The position numbers and the translations under genes were made by a program. A DNA stretch of 64,000 nt from Streptomyces actuosus (GTDB taxonomy: Bacteria; Actinomycetota; Actinomycetes; Streptomycetales; Streptomycetaceae): assembly GCF_016921115.1 (NCBI RefSeq), contig NZ_JAFFZS010000020.1, forward strand, positions 1-64,000, given 5' to 3'. The notes under the pieces were generated by a model. The model was not told the origin of the DNA. It saw only the letters and a program-made list of their open reading frames with translations, and did not search any database. Below are positions 1 to 8,657 of the stretch, in pieces (positions within the stretch are counted from its first letter, which is position 1; every line of letters begins with the position of its first letter).

Positions 1-3
1 CAC

Positions 4-80
4 GGGCGTGCCTTCCCGACCCGCGCGGCAACGCGGGCCTACTCGATACCAGTCAATCGATCACTCGGGAAGGTACGCCC
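4..80. repeat. imperfect inverted repeat
   Basis: Arms at 4-19 and 65-80 are complementary over 16 bp with one mismatch and are separated by 45 bp. They lie upstream of the WXG100-like gene, so they could be an upstream terminator or an operator. The sequence does not decide between these. Confidence 0.4.
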
Positions 81-170
81 TCCGCGTGTGCCCTCCCGAG
101 CCGATCCACAGGTAATGAGCATTGCTCCAGCTCTCTCAAGGCCGCAGCCGCTGAGCGGCACACCACGAAA

Positions 171-578
171 ATGGAGCTCAACCAACTGCCCGCCGACCAA
201 GGCGCTACCAGTTCCGGTGGCAGTGGCGGCGGTGTCCTCAAACTGAGGTCCGACAAGGCGGCGTGGACCAAGGCGGGGGAAGACGTCGGGTCGATACGGG
301 AGGACCTTGACAAGGCGTGGATGAAGACGGAGTCGGGCCAGACGGGACTCGGGAAGGGAACCGGGTGCCTGACCGCGGCGGCCCAGCAGGACGTCTACGC
401 CTCTTGGAAGCGCTACGTCAAGGACGTGGGCGAGGTATGCGACGGGCTTGCCGACGTGCTGGAGAAAGCGGGCAACGACCAGCTACGGACCGACGAGGCC
501 ATCAAGGACGAGTTAGCCAAGTTGAGGACCGACTACTACGAGGACACGCCCGCCGGCGGCCAGGGCAAGGGGCGGTGA
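171..578 (+). CDS. WXG100-like small helical protein
   Basis: 135 aa, predicted mostly helical, with no signal peptide or membrane segment. It has a tryptophan pair in the WXG100/ESX-substrate style (AAWTKAG near residue 32 and YASWKRYV near residue 80) and a charged C-terminus, which fits the size and shape of ESX-type proteins in Streptomyces. The family call rests on size, composition and context, not on a strong motif. It opens an operon with the hydrolase gene 9 bp downstream. It contains a TTA leucine codon at 513-515, so translation may depend on the bldA tRNA. The role, possibly a secreted partner or chaperone of the downstream hydrolase, is inferred. Confidence 0.7.
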   Translation: MELNQLPADQGATSSGGSGGGVLKLRSDKAAWTKAGEDVGSIREDLDKAWMKTESGQTGLGKGTGCLTAAAQQDVYASWKRYVKDVGEVCDGLADVLEKAGNDQLRTDEAIKDELAKLRTDYYEDTPAGGQGKGR

Positions 579-587
579 CCCGGACAC

Positions 588-2411
588 ATGGACCACCTGA
601 CGCTCGAGGCGCTCAAGCCGACCGAGTACGCGGAGGCAGCGGACGGGTACCGCGCGATCAGCAGTATGGCCGAAGCGGCCATGGACCGCATCGACAAGCA
701 GATCACCGCGGCCATGCAGAAGGCCAACGAGGGTGAGGCCGCGGACGCGGCACTCAAGCAGCTGCGGAAGCTGTCAGAGAACTTGCACTACACCCAGGTC
801 GAGTGCGGCCTGATCACTGGAGCTCTCGACGGCTTCTCGTCCGAGATCACCGCTCCCAGGCGGCGCCTCACTGAGGCACTGGACGATGCGGCAGCGCTGG
901 CGTACATCGTCAACACGGACGGCACCATCACGTATCCCGCCGGCGGTGAGAACGAGCTCACCGGTGAGCCGATTCCGGGTGGCACAGTCCTGGGCAACAA
1001 CGGGCTGATCACGGGCAACAACACGGATTTTCAACCATCGGGGTTGGTGCCGAGCAACCCTCAGTTCAAGAACCCGAATCCGCACCACGCCAAAGCCGTG
1101 GATATCGCCAACCGCATCGCCCACGCTGTACGGGAAGCTCAGGAGATCGATGATCGTTACAGCAAGGCGCTGAACAAGCTCAAGGCAGTCCCGGGGGTGA
1201 ACATAGACCCAACCACGTGGGCGGATGTGGCATCAGATGTCGATGCTGTGAGCTCAGCAGCCACTGAGTACCTTCTGGACCATATCCCGCTGGACAAGTC
1301 ACCCGCCGACCGCAAGGAATGGTGGGACAGCCTCAGTGACGAGGAGCGCGAGGAATGCAAGAAGGCGTTCCCGAAAATCATCGGCAATTTGGACGGGATC
1401 CCGTCAACGGTCCGGGACGAGGCGAACCGGGAGAACATCCACCTCCTCATCGCGCAGCTGGAGAGCCAGCACGACGCGGCGTCCAAAGGAAAACTCGAAG
1501 GACTGAAGGGGATCCAGAGCAAGCTCAACGCCGGAAGCCAACCCCCTATGTACCTTCTGGGTGTCGGTCTTGAAGGAAATGGGAGGGCGATCGTTGCCTA
1601 CGGGAACCCGGACACCTCGAAGAACGTCTCGGCTTATGTGCCTGGCTTGGGTACCAAACTCGACTCTGGATTTGCCGACGGTACGGTGAAGCGCGCCTAC
1701 TATACGGCTAAAGGTGCCCAGAAATTGGATCCATCCTCATCTGCGATCGTATGGCTCGGCTACGATGCCCCTCAATCGATCGATGTGATGACTGCCGTCG
1801 ACGCTGAGCGCGGCGCCCCGGCCTACAACAGCTTCATGAGTGGAATTTCGGCTACCAATGAGAATGCTGATCCCCATGTCACCGTCATCGGACATTCCTA
1901 TGGTTCTCGACTTGTAGGGGCCGCCACACAGGAGGCGGGAGGGGTTCCAGGCGCTGATGACATCATTCTCGTCGGAAGTCCCGGTGTAGGAGTTGACAAA
2001 GCGGAGGACCTGGGGGTGGGAAAGGGGCATGTCTGGGTGGGCGCGGCTGAGAACGACATCGTCACCAAGCTCCCTTCGTCAAAGGAAGCCTTGGCGGGAA
2101 CTATGGGATTCTTTGGAGGGGGGCCGGCCGGCGCGTACCTCGGAGGGGAGATCGCCGACCTGGGTGACGACGACATCTGGTTCGGTAAGGATCCGGCAAG
2201 TAAAGCGTTCGGCGCCAACAGATTTGAGACCATGCCCGGACCGGAGCTGGTTCAGCCTGCCTTCCCCAACGTGTGGGAATCCAAAATGGATATCGAGGCC
2301 CATAGTAATTACTTCACCCCGGAGGAAGGGAAGGACAAGGTTTCTGCGCGAAACATCGCTGCCATTGTTGCAGGGCAGCCAGGATACGTCACGAGGGATG
2401 CGCCGCGATGA
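588..2411 (+). CDS. alpha/beta hydrolase with helical N-terminal region (DUF1023-like)
   Basis: 607 aa. The first ~250 residues are helix-rich and resemble ESX/WXG-type proteins. The C-terminal half is an alpha/beta hydrolase of the DUF1023 kind, with nucleophile elbow GHSYGS (Ser437 predicted catalytic) followed by IILVGSPGVGV. No signal peptide or membrane helix was seen, so any export would use a non-Sec route such as type VII secretion. This is known for related architectures but only inferred here. It lies 9 bp after the WXG100-like gene and its stop overlaps the lipoprotein start (ATGA at 2408-2411), so the three genes are probably made together. Substrate unknown. Confidence 0.8.
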   Translation: MDHLTLEALKPTEYAEAADGYRAISSMAEAAMDRIDKQITAAMQKANEGEAADAALKQLRKLSENLHYTQVECGLITGALDGFSSEITAPRRRLTEALDDAAALAYIVNTDGTITYPAGGENELTGEPIPGGTVLGNNGLITGNNTDFQPSGLVPSNPQFKNPNPHHAKAVDIANRIAHAVREAQEIDDRYSKALNKLKAVPGVNIDPTTWADVASDVDAVSSAATEYLLDHIPLDKSPADRKEWWDSLSDEEREECKKAFPKIIGNLDGIPSTVRDEANRENIHLLIAQLESQHDAASKGKLEGLKGIQSKLNAGSQPPMYLLGVGLEGNGRAIVAYGNPDTSKNVSAYVPGLGTKLDSGFADGTVKRAYYTAKGAQKLDPSSSAIVWLGYDAPQSIDVMTAVDAERGAPAYNSFMSGISATNENADPHVTVIGHSYGSRLVGAATQEAGGVPGADDIILVGSPGVGVDKAEDLGVGKGHVWVGAAENDIVTKLPSSKEALAGTMGFFGGGPAGAYLGGEIADLGDDDIWFGKDPASKAFGANRFETMPGPELVQPAFPNVWESKMDIEAHSNYFTPEEGKDKVSARNIAAIVAGQPGYVTRDAPR

Positions 2412-2962
2412 GAATCAAGATTGCGTCGGTCGCGGTACTGGCTCTGCTTATTTCCGGGTGCGGCGGGTCAGGTGCCGCATCCTCAAACAAGGAAAGTCCA
2501 TCGAAGATGAACCTGCAAGAGGCGGCCGATAGGGCGGACGCGATACTGGACGAGACATTTGCTGCCATCAAGCCTCCCGTTCAATGGACCCACACGTACT
2601 CCATGCCTGGCGACTGCTATGTGGACCGTGATCGTTCCGTCATGACGATCATCTCGACCGAACGGCGGGGAAGTTTTCTTGGTGTGCTGGAACGCTATTG
2701 GAAGGGAAAGGGGTATAAGCTCGTCGCCACGAGCCAGAACGGGCTGGCGGCCAACTTCGAGACACAGGACGGCTTCCAGCTCGAAGTCCTGATCGCACCT
2801 AATGGTCAGGCCCACCTGAGCGTCACCACCCCGTGTGTTGAGAAGTCCGATGTTGCTCAGCCGACCAGTAAACCGAACGGCCCTGACTACTCGAAGCAGG
2901 AGTTGCCGGCGCCGAATGTAAAGTCGTCGTTCTGGTCGAGCAATGAGCCGCTTTCAAGTTGA
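2408..2962 (+). CDS. putative lipoprotein
   Basis: 184 aa. A lipoprotein signal peptide is clear: MRIK start, hydrophobic stretch, then lipobox LISGC with Cys near residue 18, so the mature protein should be anchored outside the membrane. The rest has no recognised domain; two further Cys residues (GDCYVD and TPCVEK) could form a disulfide. Translation is coupled to the hydrolase gene by a 4-bp overlap. As the third gene of the operon it could be an accessory or protective factor for the secreted hydrolase, but that is inference. Confidence 0.75.
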   Translation: MRIKIASVAVLALLISGCGGSGAASSNKESPSKMNLQEAADRADAILDETFAAIKPPVQWTHTYSMPGDCYVDRDRSVMTIISTERRGSFLGVLERYWKGKGYKLVATSQNGLAANFETQDGFQLEVLIAPNGQAHLSVTTPCVEKSDVAQPTSKPNGPDYSKQELPAPNVKSSFWSSNEPLSS

Positions 2963-3083
2963 CGCACCTGTCCGGAAGTCAAGAATTCGGCGGAATCTTG
3001 AGGCTGCTGGGCTGTCAGCGGCACAGAGCGCCTTTCCCGACCTCCGCTTGAGGGGTTGCGGTGGAGGGGCGACGTCCTCCGCA

Positions 3084-3320
3084 CGCAAGGACTACGACGA
3101 CTGCACCGCGAAGCACGGCTACTACGGCATCTCGATCTGCCTGGTCGTGGACCCCTACGCCCAGGAAGTCGTCCTCCATACCCGGCCGACCGCCACCGGT
3201 TGCATCGCGGCACACTCCCACGAGTACGGCACGCGCAAGCTCCCCATCCCCCTGGCCGACGGCCGCACCTTCACCCTCGACCTCGACGAACTGCCGGGCC
3301 CGGAGCCCGAGGCGGACGTG
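3084..3320 (+). pseudogene. C-terminal remnant of a Uma2-family endonuclease-like protein
   Basis: The reading frame encodes text typical of Streptomyces Uma2/DUF820 C-termini: YLVVDPY-like (here CLVVDPYAQEVVLHTRP), then LPIPLADGRTF and LDLDELP. The N-terminal part of the fold is missing, the upstream sequence in this frame is unrelated, and there is no start with a ribosome site. It looks like a decayed fragment. The rest of 2963-3642 holds no gene I can support. Confidence 0.6.
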
Positions 3321-3642
3321 CGCCGACGAAGAACCCCCGGCCGCGGCAAGGCCCGTGCCGCCGTCGCCGGACGTGGTCGTTCCTGGTCGGGGCAGCCGGC
3401 TGGGATGGCCTGGCCTTTCGTCGATCGGGATCGGCCAGGGAGCGTGCCGTGCTGTGCCGTGAGTCCGTGCGACGAAGTCCGGTTCGCAGCACGGAGGTTC
3501 GAAGCCGCGTTCTGCTGCGGGCGACGATCACCATGTACTTCCCTGAGGTAGCGGGCCCAATCGTCCTCGGCCGAGTTGCCGGCCCAGGTTCGGCGACAGC
3601 GTGGCACGGCAACGACTGCTGCAGACAGGTGGACGAGATTTC

Positions 3643-5736
3643 ATGCGGATGCGGTTCGAACCCGAGGCCGAGGAGGAGTTCGAGGCGGCGCGTGGGCTGC
3701 TGGTCGACCGCCTGGTGCGGTGGGCCGGGCAGCAGGGGCTGCCGGTGGACGCGTTCACGGCCGAGACGGTGCTGGACTACCGGCACCTGTCGACTGCCGA
3801 CGGCCGACTGGGGCTGTGGGAGTCGCGCCATGTGGAGGAGCTACTGCTCTCCTGGGTTCCCCAGCAGGTCACCGAGCTTCCCGGGGAGGAACGCGTCGAC
3901 GCCCCGGGCACACTGCGCACGCTACTGCGCTATCTGCACGCCGCACAGTTGGCGGACCCGCGCGGCCCCTCACTCCAGAATTCCCTTGCCGCGGTCGACG
4001 GGGTCGAGGAACAGCATCTGGCGGCGATGACGGACCGGACTCGCTGGGGATTGGCGAAGTTCTGGGCGATGACGGCCGCGGAGCAGGGCGTGGACGTCCA
4101 GGACGGGGCGGCGTTCCAGCGCTTCGCGGACCGGGCGCAGCGCGGAGAGGTCGCCTACGATCAGCAGGCTCTCGCCGCGATCATGGAACGGCGGCTGACC
4201 GGCCGCGCGCTGTCCGGCGTGCCCCGGGCCGAGCCGCAACTGCCCGTGATGCTTCCCCCGGACGACGAACTGCGCCGACGGGCCGAGGCGTCGACGACCG
4301 TGGCGCAGTTGCGCGGACTCGCCGAATGGCCGGGGCAGGGCGGCCGACCGGTGACGGCGACGGGACGTCTGCGGATGGCGGAGGCCCGCGAGCTGGTGGA
4401 CCTACTCGACACCGGCGACAAGATCGAGGGGGTGCGCTCCTCGGCCGACCTGCCGCGGCTGGGACTGCTGATGGAGTGGGCGAAGAAGGCACGGCTGGTC
4501 CGGGTGGTCAAAGGGCGGTTGTACGCGGTGGCCAAGGCCCGGCCGGTGCTGGCCGACCCGCTCCAGCTGTGGCTGCGTGCCTTCGACGCGTGCTTCGAAC
4601 TGCGGCAGGCCCTGATCGGGGCACGCAGCGGCTGGCACGCCGAGTCGATGCTCTTCGACGTCTACGAGCACATCCTGGACGACGTGCTGAACACCCTCTA
4701 CAGCCTGCCGTACCCGATGCCCTGGCCGCGGCTGCGCGACACGGTACACCTGGCCTATCGGACCGCCTTCCAGCTCGACGCCGGGTCGGACCTTCAGCAC
4801 CGGATGTGGTTCGAGCACGCCGACCGGGACCTGCGCGCGGTGCTCGACCTGCTGGACGACCTGGGCGCGATCGAGCGTGACCGTGGGATGGCCGATCCGG
4901 TGTTCCTCGACATCGACCTCTCCGATGCCGGTCCCGCGCTGCTCGCGGACATGCCGCCGGAGCTCGCGGAGCTGCTGGGCGTCGCGGGGGCGGCAACGGA
5001 CCCGGCGGCGCGGGAGCGTTCCGATGCCCGGCGGGATGAGCTGACCGCCGGGCCGGTCGAGCTCATCCGTCTCACCGAGCTCGGTACCCGGGCCGCACGA
5101 CAGCGGTTGCTGGCGGCCGGCAGGGACGCACCGTTGGTCGGTGAACTGGCCCGGGCGCCGGCGGCCGGCCTGCTGGGGGTGCTGGCCGAGGACTACGACC
5201 CGGACGCCGCCCGCACGGAGCTGGCCGGCTGGATCACGGCCTGCGGCGAGCGGGAAGGTGCCCTTCGGCAACTGACCGACGCCGTAAGGACCATGACCTT
5301 CCGCACGCGTGCGCAGGCGATGCTCGACGTGCTGCTGGCGGCATTGCCCGACGGTGAGGGCGAGCGGCTGCTGCGCACGCTGCGGCGAGACACACAGCTG
5401 GCGCCGCTGGCGCTGAACGCGTTGGCGCACCGTGAGTTGCTGTCCCCGGAAGACATGACCGAGGCAGAGTCTCTGCTGGTGCTTGCCGAGAGCCTGCTTC
5501 AGCTCGTGGAGTTGGCGGGCGGCGGGGACGGCGCCGAGGAGACGCTGCGCGCTCAGGGCCCCCAGGCCAGGGACGCGGTTGCCGCCGCCTTGGACTCCGC
5601 GCACCCGGACCGGGCCGGACTCGACGATCTCAGGCAGCTGGCGGCCCGGGCGCTGGGTACCCACGGCGTCCGCATCGGCCGCGCCCGGAAGACTCGGCGC
5701 TCCTCAGGCAAGAGCGGTCGCAGGCTGCCCCGCTGA
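3643..5736 (+). CDS. large protein of unknown function
   Basis: About 697 aa from the ATG at 3643; an in-frame GTG at 3601 is possible but lacks a better ribosome site. No signal peptide or membrane helix. I do not recognise the family. A middle segment (GRPVTATGRLRMAEA) and a C-terminal segment (LTELGTRAARQRLL, then APLVGELA and ELAGWI) match in order the middle and C-terminal parts of the pRiA4b ORF-3 protein at 11792-13951. The shared region looks like a winged-helix-like piece followed by helical repeats. The C-terminal tail is basic (RARKTRRSSGKSGRR), compatible with nucleic-acid binding. It stands apart from its neighbours with its own spacing. Confidence 0.75.
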   Translation: MRMRFEPEAEEEFEAARGLLVDRLVRWAGQQGLPVDAFTAETVLDYRHLSTADGRLGLWESRHVEELLLSWVPQQVTELPGEERVDAPGTLRTLLRYLHAAQLADPRGPSLQNSLAAVDGVEEQHLAAMTDRTRWGLAKFWAMTAAEQGVDVQDGAAFQRFADRAQRGEVAYDQQALAAIMERRLTGRALSGVPRAEPQLPVMLPPDDELRRRAEASTTVAQLRGLAEWPGQGGRPVTATGRLRMAEARELVDLLDTGDKIEGVRSSADLPRLGLLMEWAKKARLVRVVKGRLYAVAKARPVLADPLQLWLRAFDACFELRQALIGARSGWHAESMLFDVYEHILDDVLNTLYSLPYPMPWPRLRDTVHLAYRTAFQLDAGSDLQHRMWFEHADRDLRAVLDLLDDLGAIERDRGMADPVFLDIDLSDAGPALLADMPPELAELLGVAGAATDPAARERSDARRDELTAGPVELIRLTELGTRAARQRLLAAGRDAPLVGELARAPAAGLLGVLAEDYDPDAARTELAGWITACGEREGALRQLTDAVRTMTFRTRAQAMLDVLLAALPDGEGERLLRTLRRDTQLAPLALNALAHRELLSPEDMTEAESLLVLAESLLQLVELAGGGDGAEETLRAQGPQARDAVAAALDSAHPDRAGLDDLRQLAARALGTHGVRIGRARKTRRSSGKSGRRLPR

Positions 5737-5856
5737 CCGGGCACCCGGCGCCTGGCCCCCAGGCGCCGGGTGCGCCGGCACCGGCACGGAGCCGGGCGGA
5801 GAAAGACCGATGTATCCCGGCGTCGTACGTCCTCGGTGGCGCGTACTGTCGGGGTC

Positions 5857-6603
5857 GTGGCTGAGGGATGGGACGAGGACGGGCTGCGGGCCGTGCGTGG
5901 CGCGCTCCACGCGCAGGACGGAGTGGCGCTGCTTGCGGCGTTGCGTCGTGGTCCCGTGGGTGAGGTGCTGCAGCTGGCCGGCGATGGTGTGGCCGGGGCC
6001 GCGGCGCAGGGCCTGCCGAGGGCTGCGGAGACGGCAGCCTTGTTCCGCAGCGCGCTCCAGGAGCGTGGCTTCCGGGGCGATGAGGAGCTGGTGGACCGGT
6101 TGCGCGCGGCCACGGGAGACGCGACGATCTCCCTCCTGCGCCCGCTCGCGGTCGATCTGGAGATGCTCGCCATGCTGCTGGAGGGCGACCCGGCCGAGTC
6201 CGGGGGCCGGATCGATCTGACCACCGGGGAGTGCTGGCCTGCGTTCACCGATGAGCTGGGGCCCGGGCCCGAGGCCGAAGAGGACGGCGATCCCGAGCGA
6301 TGGCTGTACGTGCCGGCTCTGGGGTCAACGGCCGGTTACCGGGACATGGAGCTGTTCATCGAAGAGGTCGAGGACGCCGCCCTTGCCGACCGGCTGCGGA
6401 TCGCCCTCGGTGGGCGGGGCGCCTTCCGGCGCTTCAAGGACGTCCTCGCTGGTGACGAGCGCTCCTGGAGCCGGTACCACCGGTTCCGCGATGAGCGACA
6501 GCGCGGCCGGGCCCGCGCCTGGCTGGCCGAGGAGGGCTACTGCCCGCACATCACCTTCTTCGCAGAGCCCAGCTCGGGTACGTGTCCTTCGGGGCCGGTA
6601 TGA
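5857..6603 (+). CDS. UPF0158 family protein
   Basis: 248 aa from GTG at 5857. The C-terminal half carries the UPF0158 signature: ELFIEEVEDAALADRL, then GRGAFRRFKDVL and RFRDERQRGRARAWL. The function of this family is not known. The longer upstream frame is Arg-rich and not conserved-looking, so I place the start at VAEGWDEDGL. It sits about 120 bp after the large unknown gene in the same direction. Confidence 0.75.
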   Translation: MAEGWDEDGLRAVRGALHAQDGVALLAALRRGPVGEVLQLAGDGVAGAAAQGLPRAAETAALFRSALQERGFRGDEELVDRLRAATGDATISLLRPLAVDLEMLAMLLEGDPAESGGRIDLTTGECWPAFTDELGPGPEAEEDGDPERWLYVPALGSTAGYRDMELFIEEVEDAALADRLRIALGGRGAFRRFKDVLAGDERSWSRYHRFRDERQRGRARAWLAEEGYCPHITFFAEPSSGTCPSGPV

Positions 6604-6828
6604 CTCTGTCTGGAAGCCCTTCGCGCAGACCCGCTGTCGCGGGCCGATGGGAACCGTCAGCACCAGCTTCGCGGCAGGCACGCGACCAGAGAATGGAAGG
6701 GCTCCGAGCTGGAGCAGTGGGAGTACGAGATCACCAGTGGCGGCCGGGTCCGCTACCTGGTCAGCCCGGAGACCTTGACCGTGATCCCGGTGTACGCCTC
6801 CCCGCGCCACCCGAAGGACACGGAATAG
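6604..6828 (+). pseudogene. 3' remnant of a small protein gene (toxin-like C-terminus)
   Basis: A frame of about 74 codons directly follows a stop at 6601 and reads ...EWKGSELEQWEYEITSG, then RVRYLVSPETLTV and YASPRHPKDTE before a TAG. This ending resembles small Streptomyces proteins of RelE/ParE-like shape, with a beta-rich core and an RHPK tail. No start codon with a ribosome site is present, so I read it as the truncated end of a gene. Family assignment is tentative. Confidence 0.45.
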
Positions 6829-6847
6829 CCCGACCGCCCAGGGGCCC

Positions 6848-7280
6848 CTATGCGCCCAGTGTCTTGAGGCGGGAGGCGGCCTCCTCCCATACCGCCGTCT
6901 GCTGGCAGAACGCGAACCGTACGAACGGCGCCCCCGCCTCCCGGTGGTCGTAGAAGACCGTGTTGGGGATCGCCACGACTCCGCAGTGCTCGGGCAGCCC
7001 GCGGCAGAAGGCGAAGCCGTCGGTCTCGCCGAGGGGGCGGATGTCGGTGGTGACGAAATACGTGCCGGCTGGGCGGAAGACCTTGAAGCCTGCCTTCTCC
7101 AGGCCGCCCGCGAGCAGGTCCCGCTTGGCGCGCATGTCCGGACGGAACGCGTCGAAGTACGCGTCGGGCAGGCGCAGGGCCTCGGCCACGGCGTACTGGA
7201 AGGGCCCGGAGGCGACGTACGTCAGGTACTGCTTGGCTGTTCGGACGGCGGAGACGAGTGGGCCGTCCGCCGTCACCCAG
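6848..7280 (-). pseudogene. orphan 3' fragment of a PLP aminotransferase gene
   Basis: Minus-strand frame encoding about 144 residues homologous to the last third of the intact aminotransferase at 14189-15382: WVTADGPLVSAV, then YLTYVASGPFQYAVAEALR, TYFVTTDIRPLGE and RFAFC. It lacks the first ~250 residues including the PLP lysine, so it cannot be an active enzyme. Homology stops abruptly at 7280. Nearest that junction the two copies are almost identical, while further 3' they diverge to an estimated 85% at DNA level. This fits a gene cut by site-specific insertion. Confidence 0.85.
7161..7280. repeat. direct repeat, left copy (candidate island boundary)
   Basis: 120 bp identical to 14505-14624 except for one base (7262 versus 14606). 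It lies inside the aminotransferase 3' fragment, right at the point where homology ends. Taken as the left junction of the 7.2-14.6 kb island. Confidence 0.8.
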
Positions 7281-7343
7281 GCCACTCCGTATTCGCACAC
7301 CTATTTGTGTGCGGCTTCGTGTGCGGCTTGTGTACGGCGCGGG

Positions 7344-8657
7344 TCAGGTTGCCAGCAGGGCGCTCAGGACGACGGCGGGGTCGGCGTCGGGTGGTCCGGA
7401 GGGGCACCAGGTGCCCCGGTCCTTGGTGTACGGATACCACAGTCCGTCGCGGCCCAGGCGCAGTTGCGCAGCCTGACCCTCGACCGTCCAGCGGTTGCGC
7501 CAGGAGCGGAGCCGGGGCGGTCTGCCGTCGGCCCAGTCCGCGCGCAGCGCCTCGCGGGCGCGCTCCAGGAGGGAGGCGGGCGGATTCCAGGGGCTTTCCA
7601 GCACTTCCAGGGCTGCCGCGCCGCCATGCCGCCACGCACGGGTGGCGGCTGCGAGTTCGCCGGGGGTGTGGCCGCAGTTCGAGGCGATCCTGGCGAAGAC
7701 GTCCATGGTGGGGTGAGTGGCGGCGAGGCGGACAGCGTCCTGCCATTCGGTGAGCGGGGCGGGCGGGGCCGTGTCGGCATGCTGTGTGCCGAGAGCTCCG
7801 GCGAGGAGGTGGTGGGCACGTGTCGCGGCGTCGGCGGCGAGCAGTTCCAGGGCGACCGGGTCCAGACCGCCCTCCGGGACGGCGGAGTCCACCAGCGCGG
7901 GGCCGCGGCCGGGCCGATCGGGGAGCGGCGGCGGGCCGGGCAGGGGCGGGAGCGCGGTACGGGAGGCGAAGGCGGACCGGGCTGGATCACCGGTCCGGGC
8001 CGGGACCGCGGCCGGGACCGCGCCTGTGGTCGCTGCGGATGCGGCGGCTTCGGCGGAGGCGCGAGCGGTGTTGCGGCGGCCGAGCTCGTCCATCAGCTCC
8101 CGCTCGCCGCGACCCCGCAGGAGCAGCAGCACGAAGGGATCGTGGTCCAGGAGCCGGGCGACCTGGTAGCAGAGGGCGGCGGCGTGTTTGCAGGGGTAGC
8201 CCCAGTCGGGGCAGCTGCACTCGGGGTCGAGGTCCCGGGGGCCGGGCAGCAGCGGGACGCCGGCGGCCTCGGCGTCGTCGGCGAGCCCGGCGGGCATCTC
8301 GCCGTCCAGCAGTGCGGCGATGTTGGCGGCCCGCTCGGCGATCATGTCGAGCAGCCGGTCCCACTGCCGGTCCGTCAGCTGCTCGACCTGGACCGTGGAA
8401 CGGTACGGGGTGCGGCGGCTGCCCTGCACCGGAGCGGCGGCCGAGCCGGGGGAGACGGTGACCGGCCCGACCGCGCCGCCGCGCGCGTAGGTCCGGCCGC
8501 GCGAGAGGCGGCCGGAGTCCAGGGACGACTCCTCCAGGGAGCGCAGCCACGCGCGGCCCCACCAGGACTCGGCGAAGGGCGCGCGGCTGCCCTTGGCCGG
8601 CGGGAGGGCCTCGAAGGTGCGCGCGGCTTCCCTCTGAGCCGGGATGCGTCTGCTCAT
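7344..8657 (-). CDS. SWIM zinc-finger protein
   Basis: 437 aa. The SWIM zinc site is explicit: Cys147-x-Cys149, then Cys156-x-His158 in CSCPDWGYPCKH. SWIM domains bind DNA or protein and often accompany SNF2 ATPases. The start is the ATG at 8655-8657 (MSRRIPAQREAARTF); a longer frame runs into the helicase gene and has no support. The start overlaps the stop of the SNF2 gene by 4 bp, so this protein is translated after it and the two probably act together on DNA. The middle is Ala/Pro-rich; the C-terminus has a conserved-looking Trp-rich block (RSWRNRWTVEG). Precise role unknown. Confidence 0.85.
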   Translation of the reverse strand: MSRRIPAQREAARTFEALPPAKGSRAPFAESWWGRAWLRSLEESSLDSGRLSRGRTYARGGAVGPVTVSPGSAAAPVQGSRRTPYRSTVQVEQLTDRQWDRLLDMIAERAANIAALLDGEMPAGLADDAEAAGVPLLPGPRDLDPECSCPDWGYPCKHAAALCYQVARLLDHDPFVLLLLRGRGERELMDELGRRNTARASAEAAASAATTGAVPAAVPARTGDPARSAFASRTALPPLPGPPPLPDRPGRGPALVDSAVPEGGLDPVALELLAADAATRAHHLLAGALGTQHADTAPPAPLTEWQDAVRLAATHPTMDVFARIASNCGHTPGELAAATRAWRHGGAAALEVLESPWNPPASLLERAREALRADWADGRPPRLRSWRNRWTVEGQAAQLRLGRDGLWYPYTKDRGTWCPSGPPDADPAVVLSALLAT

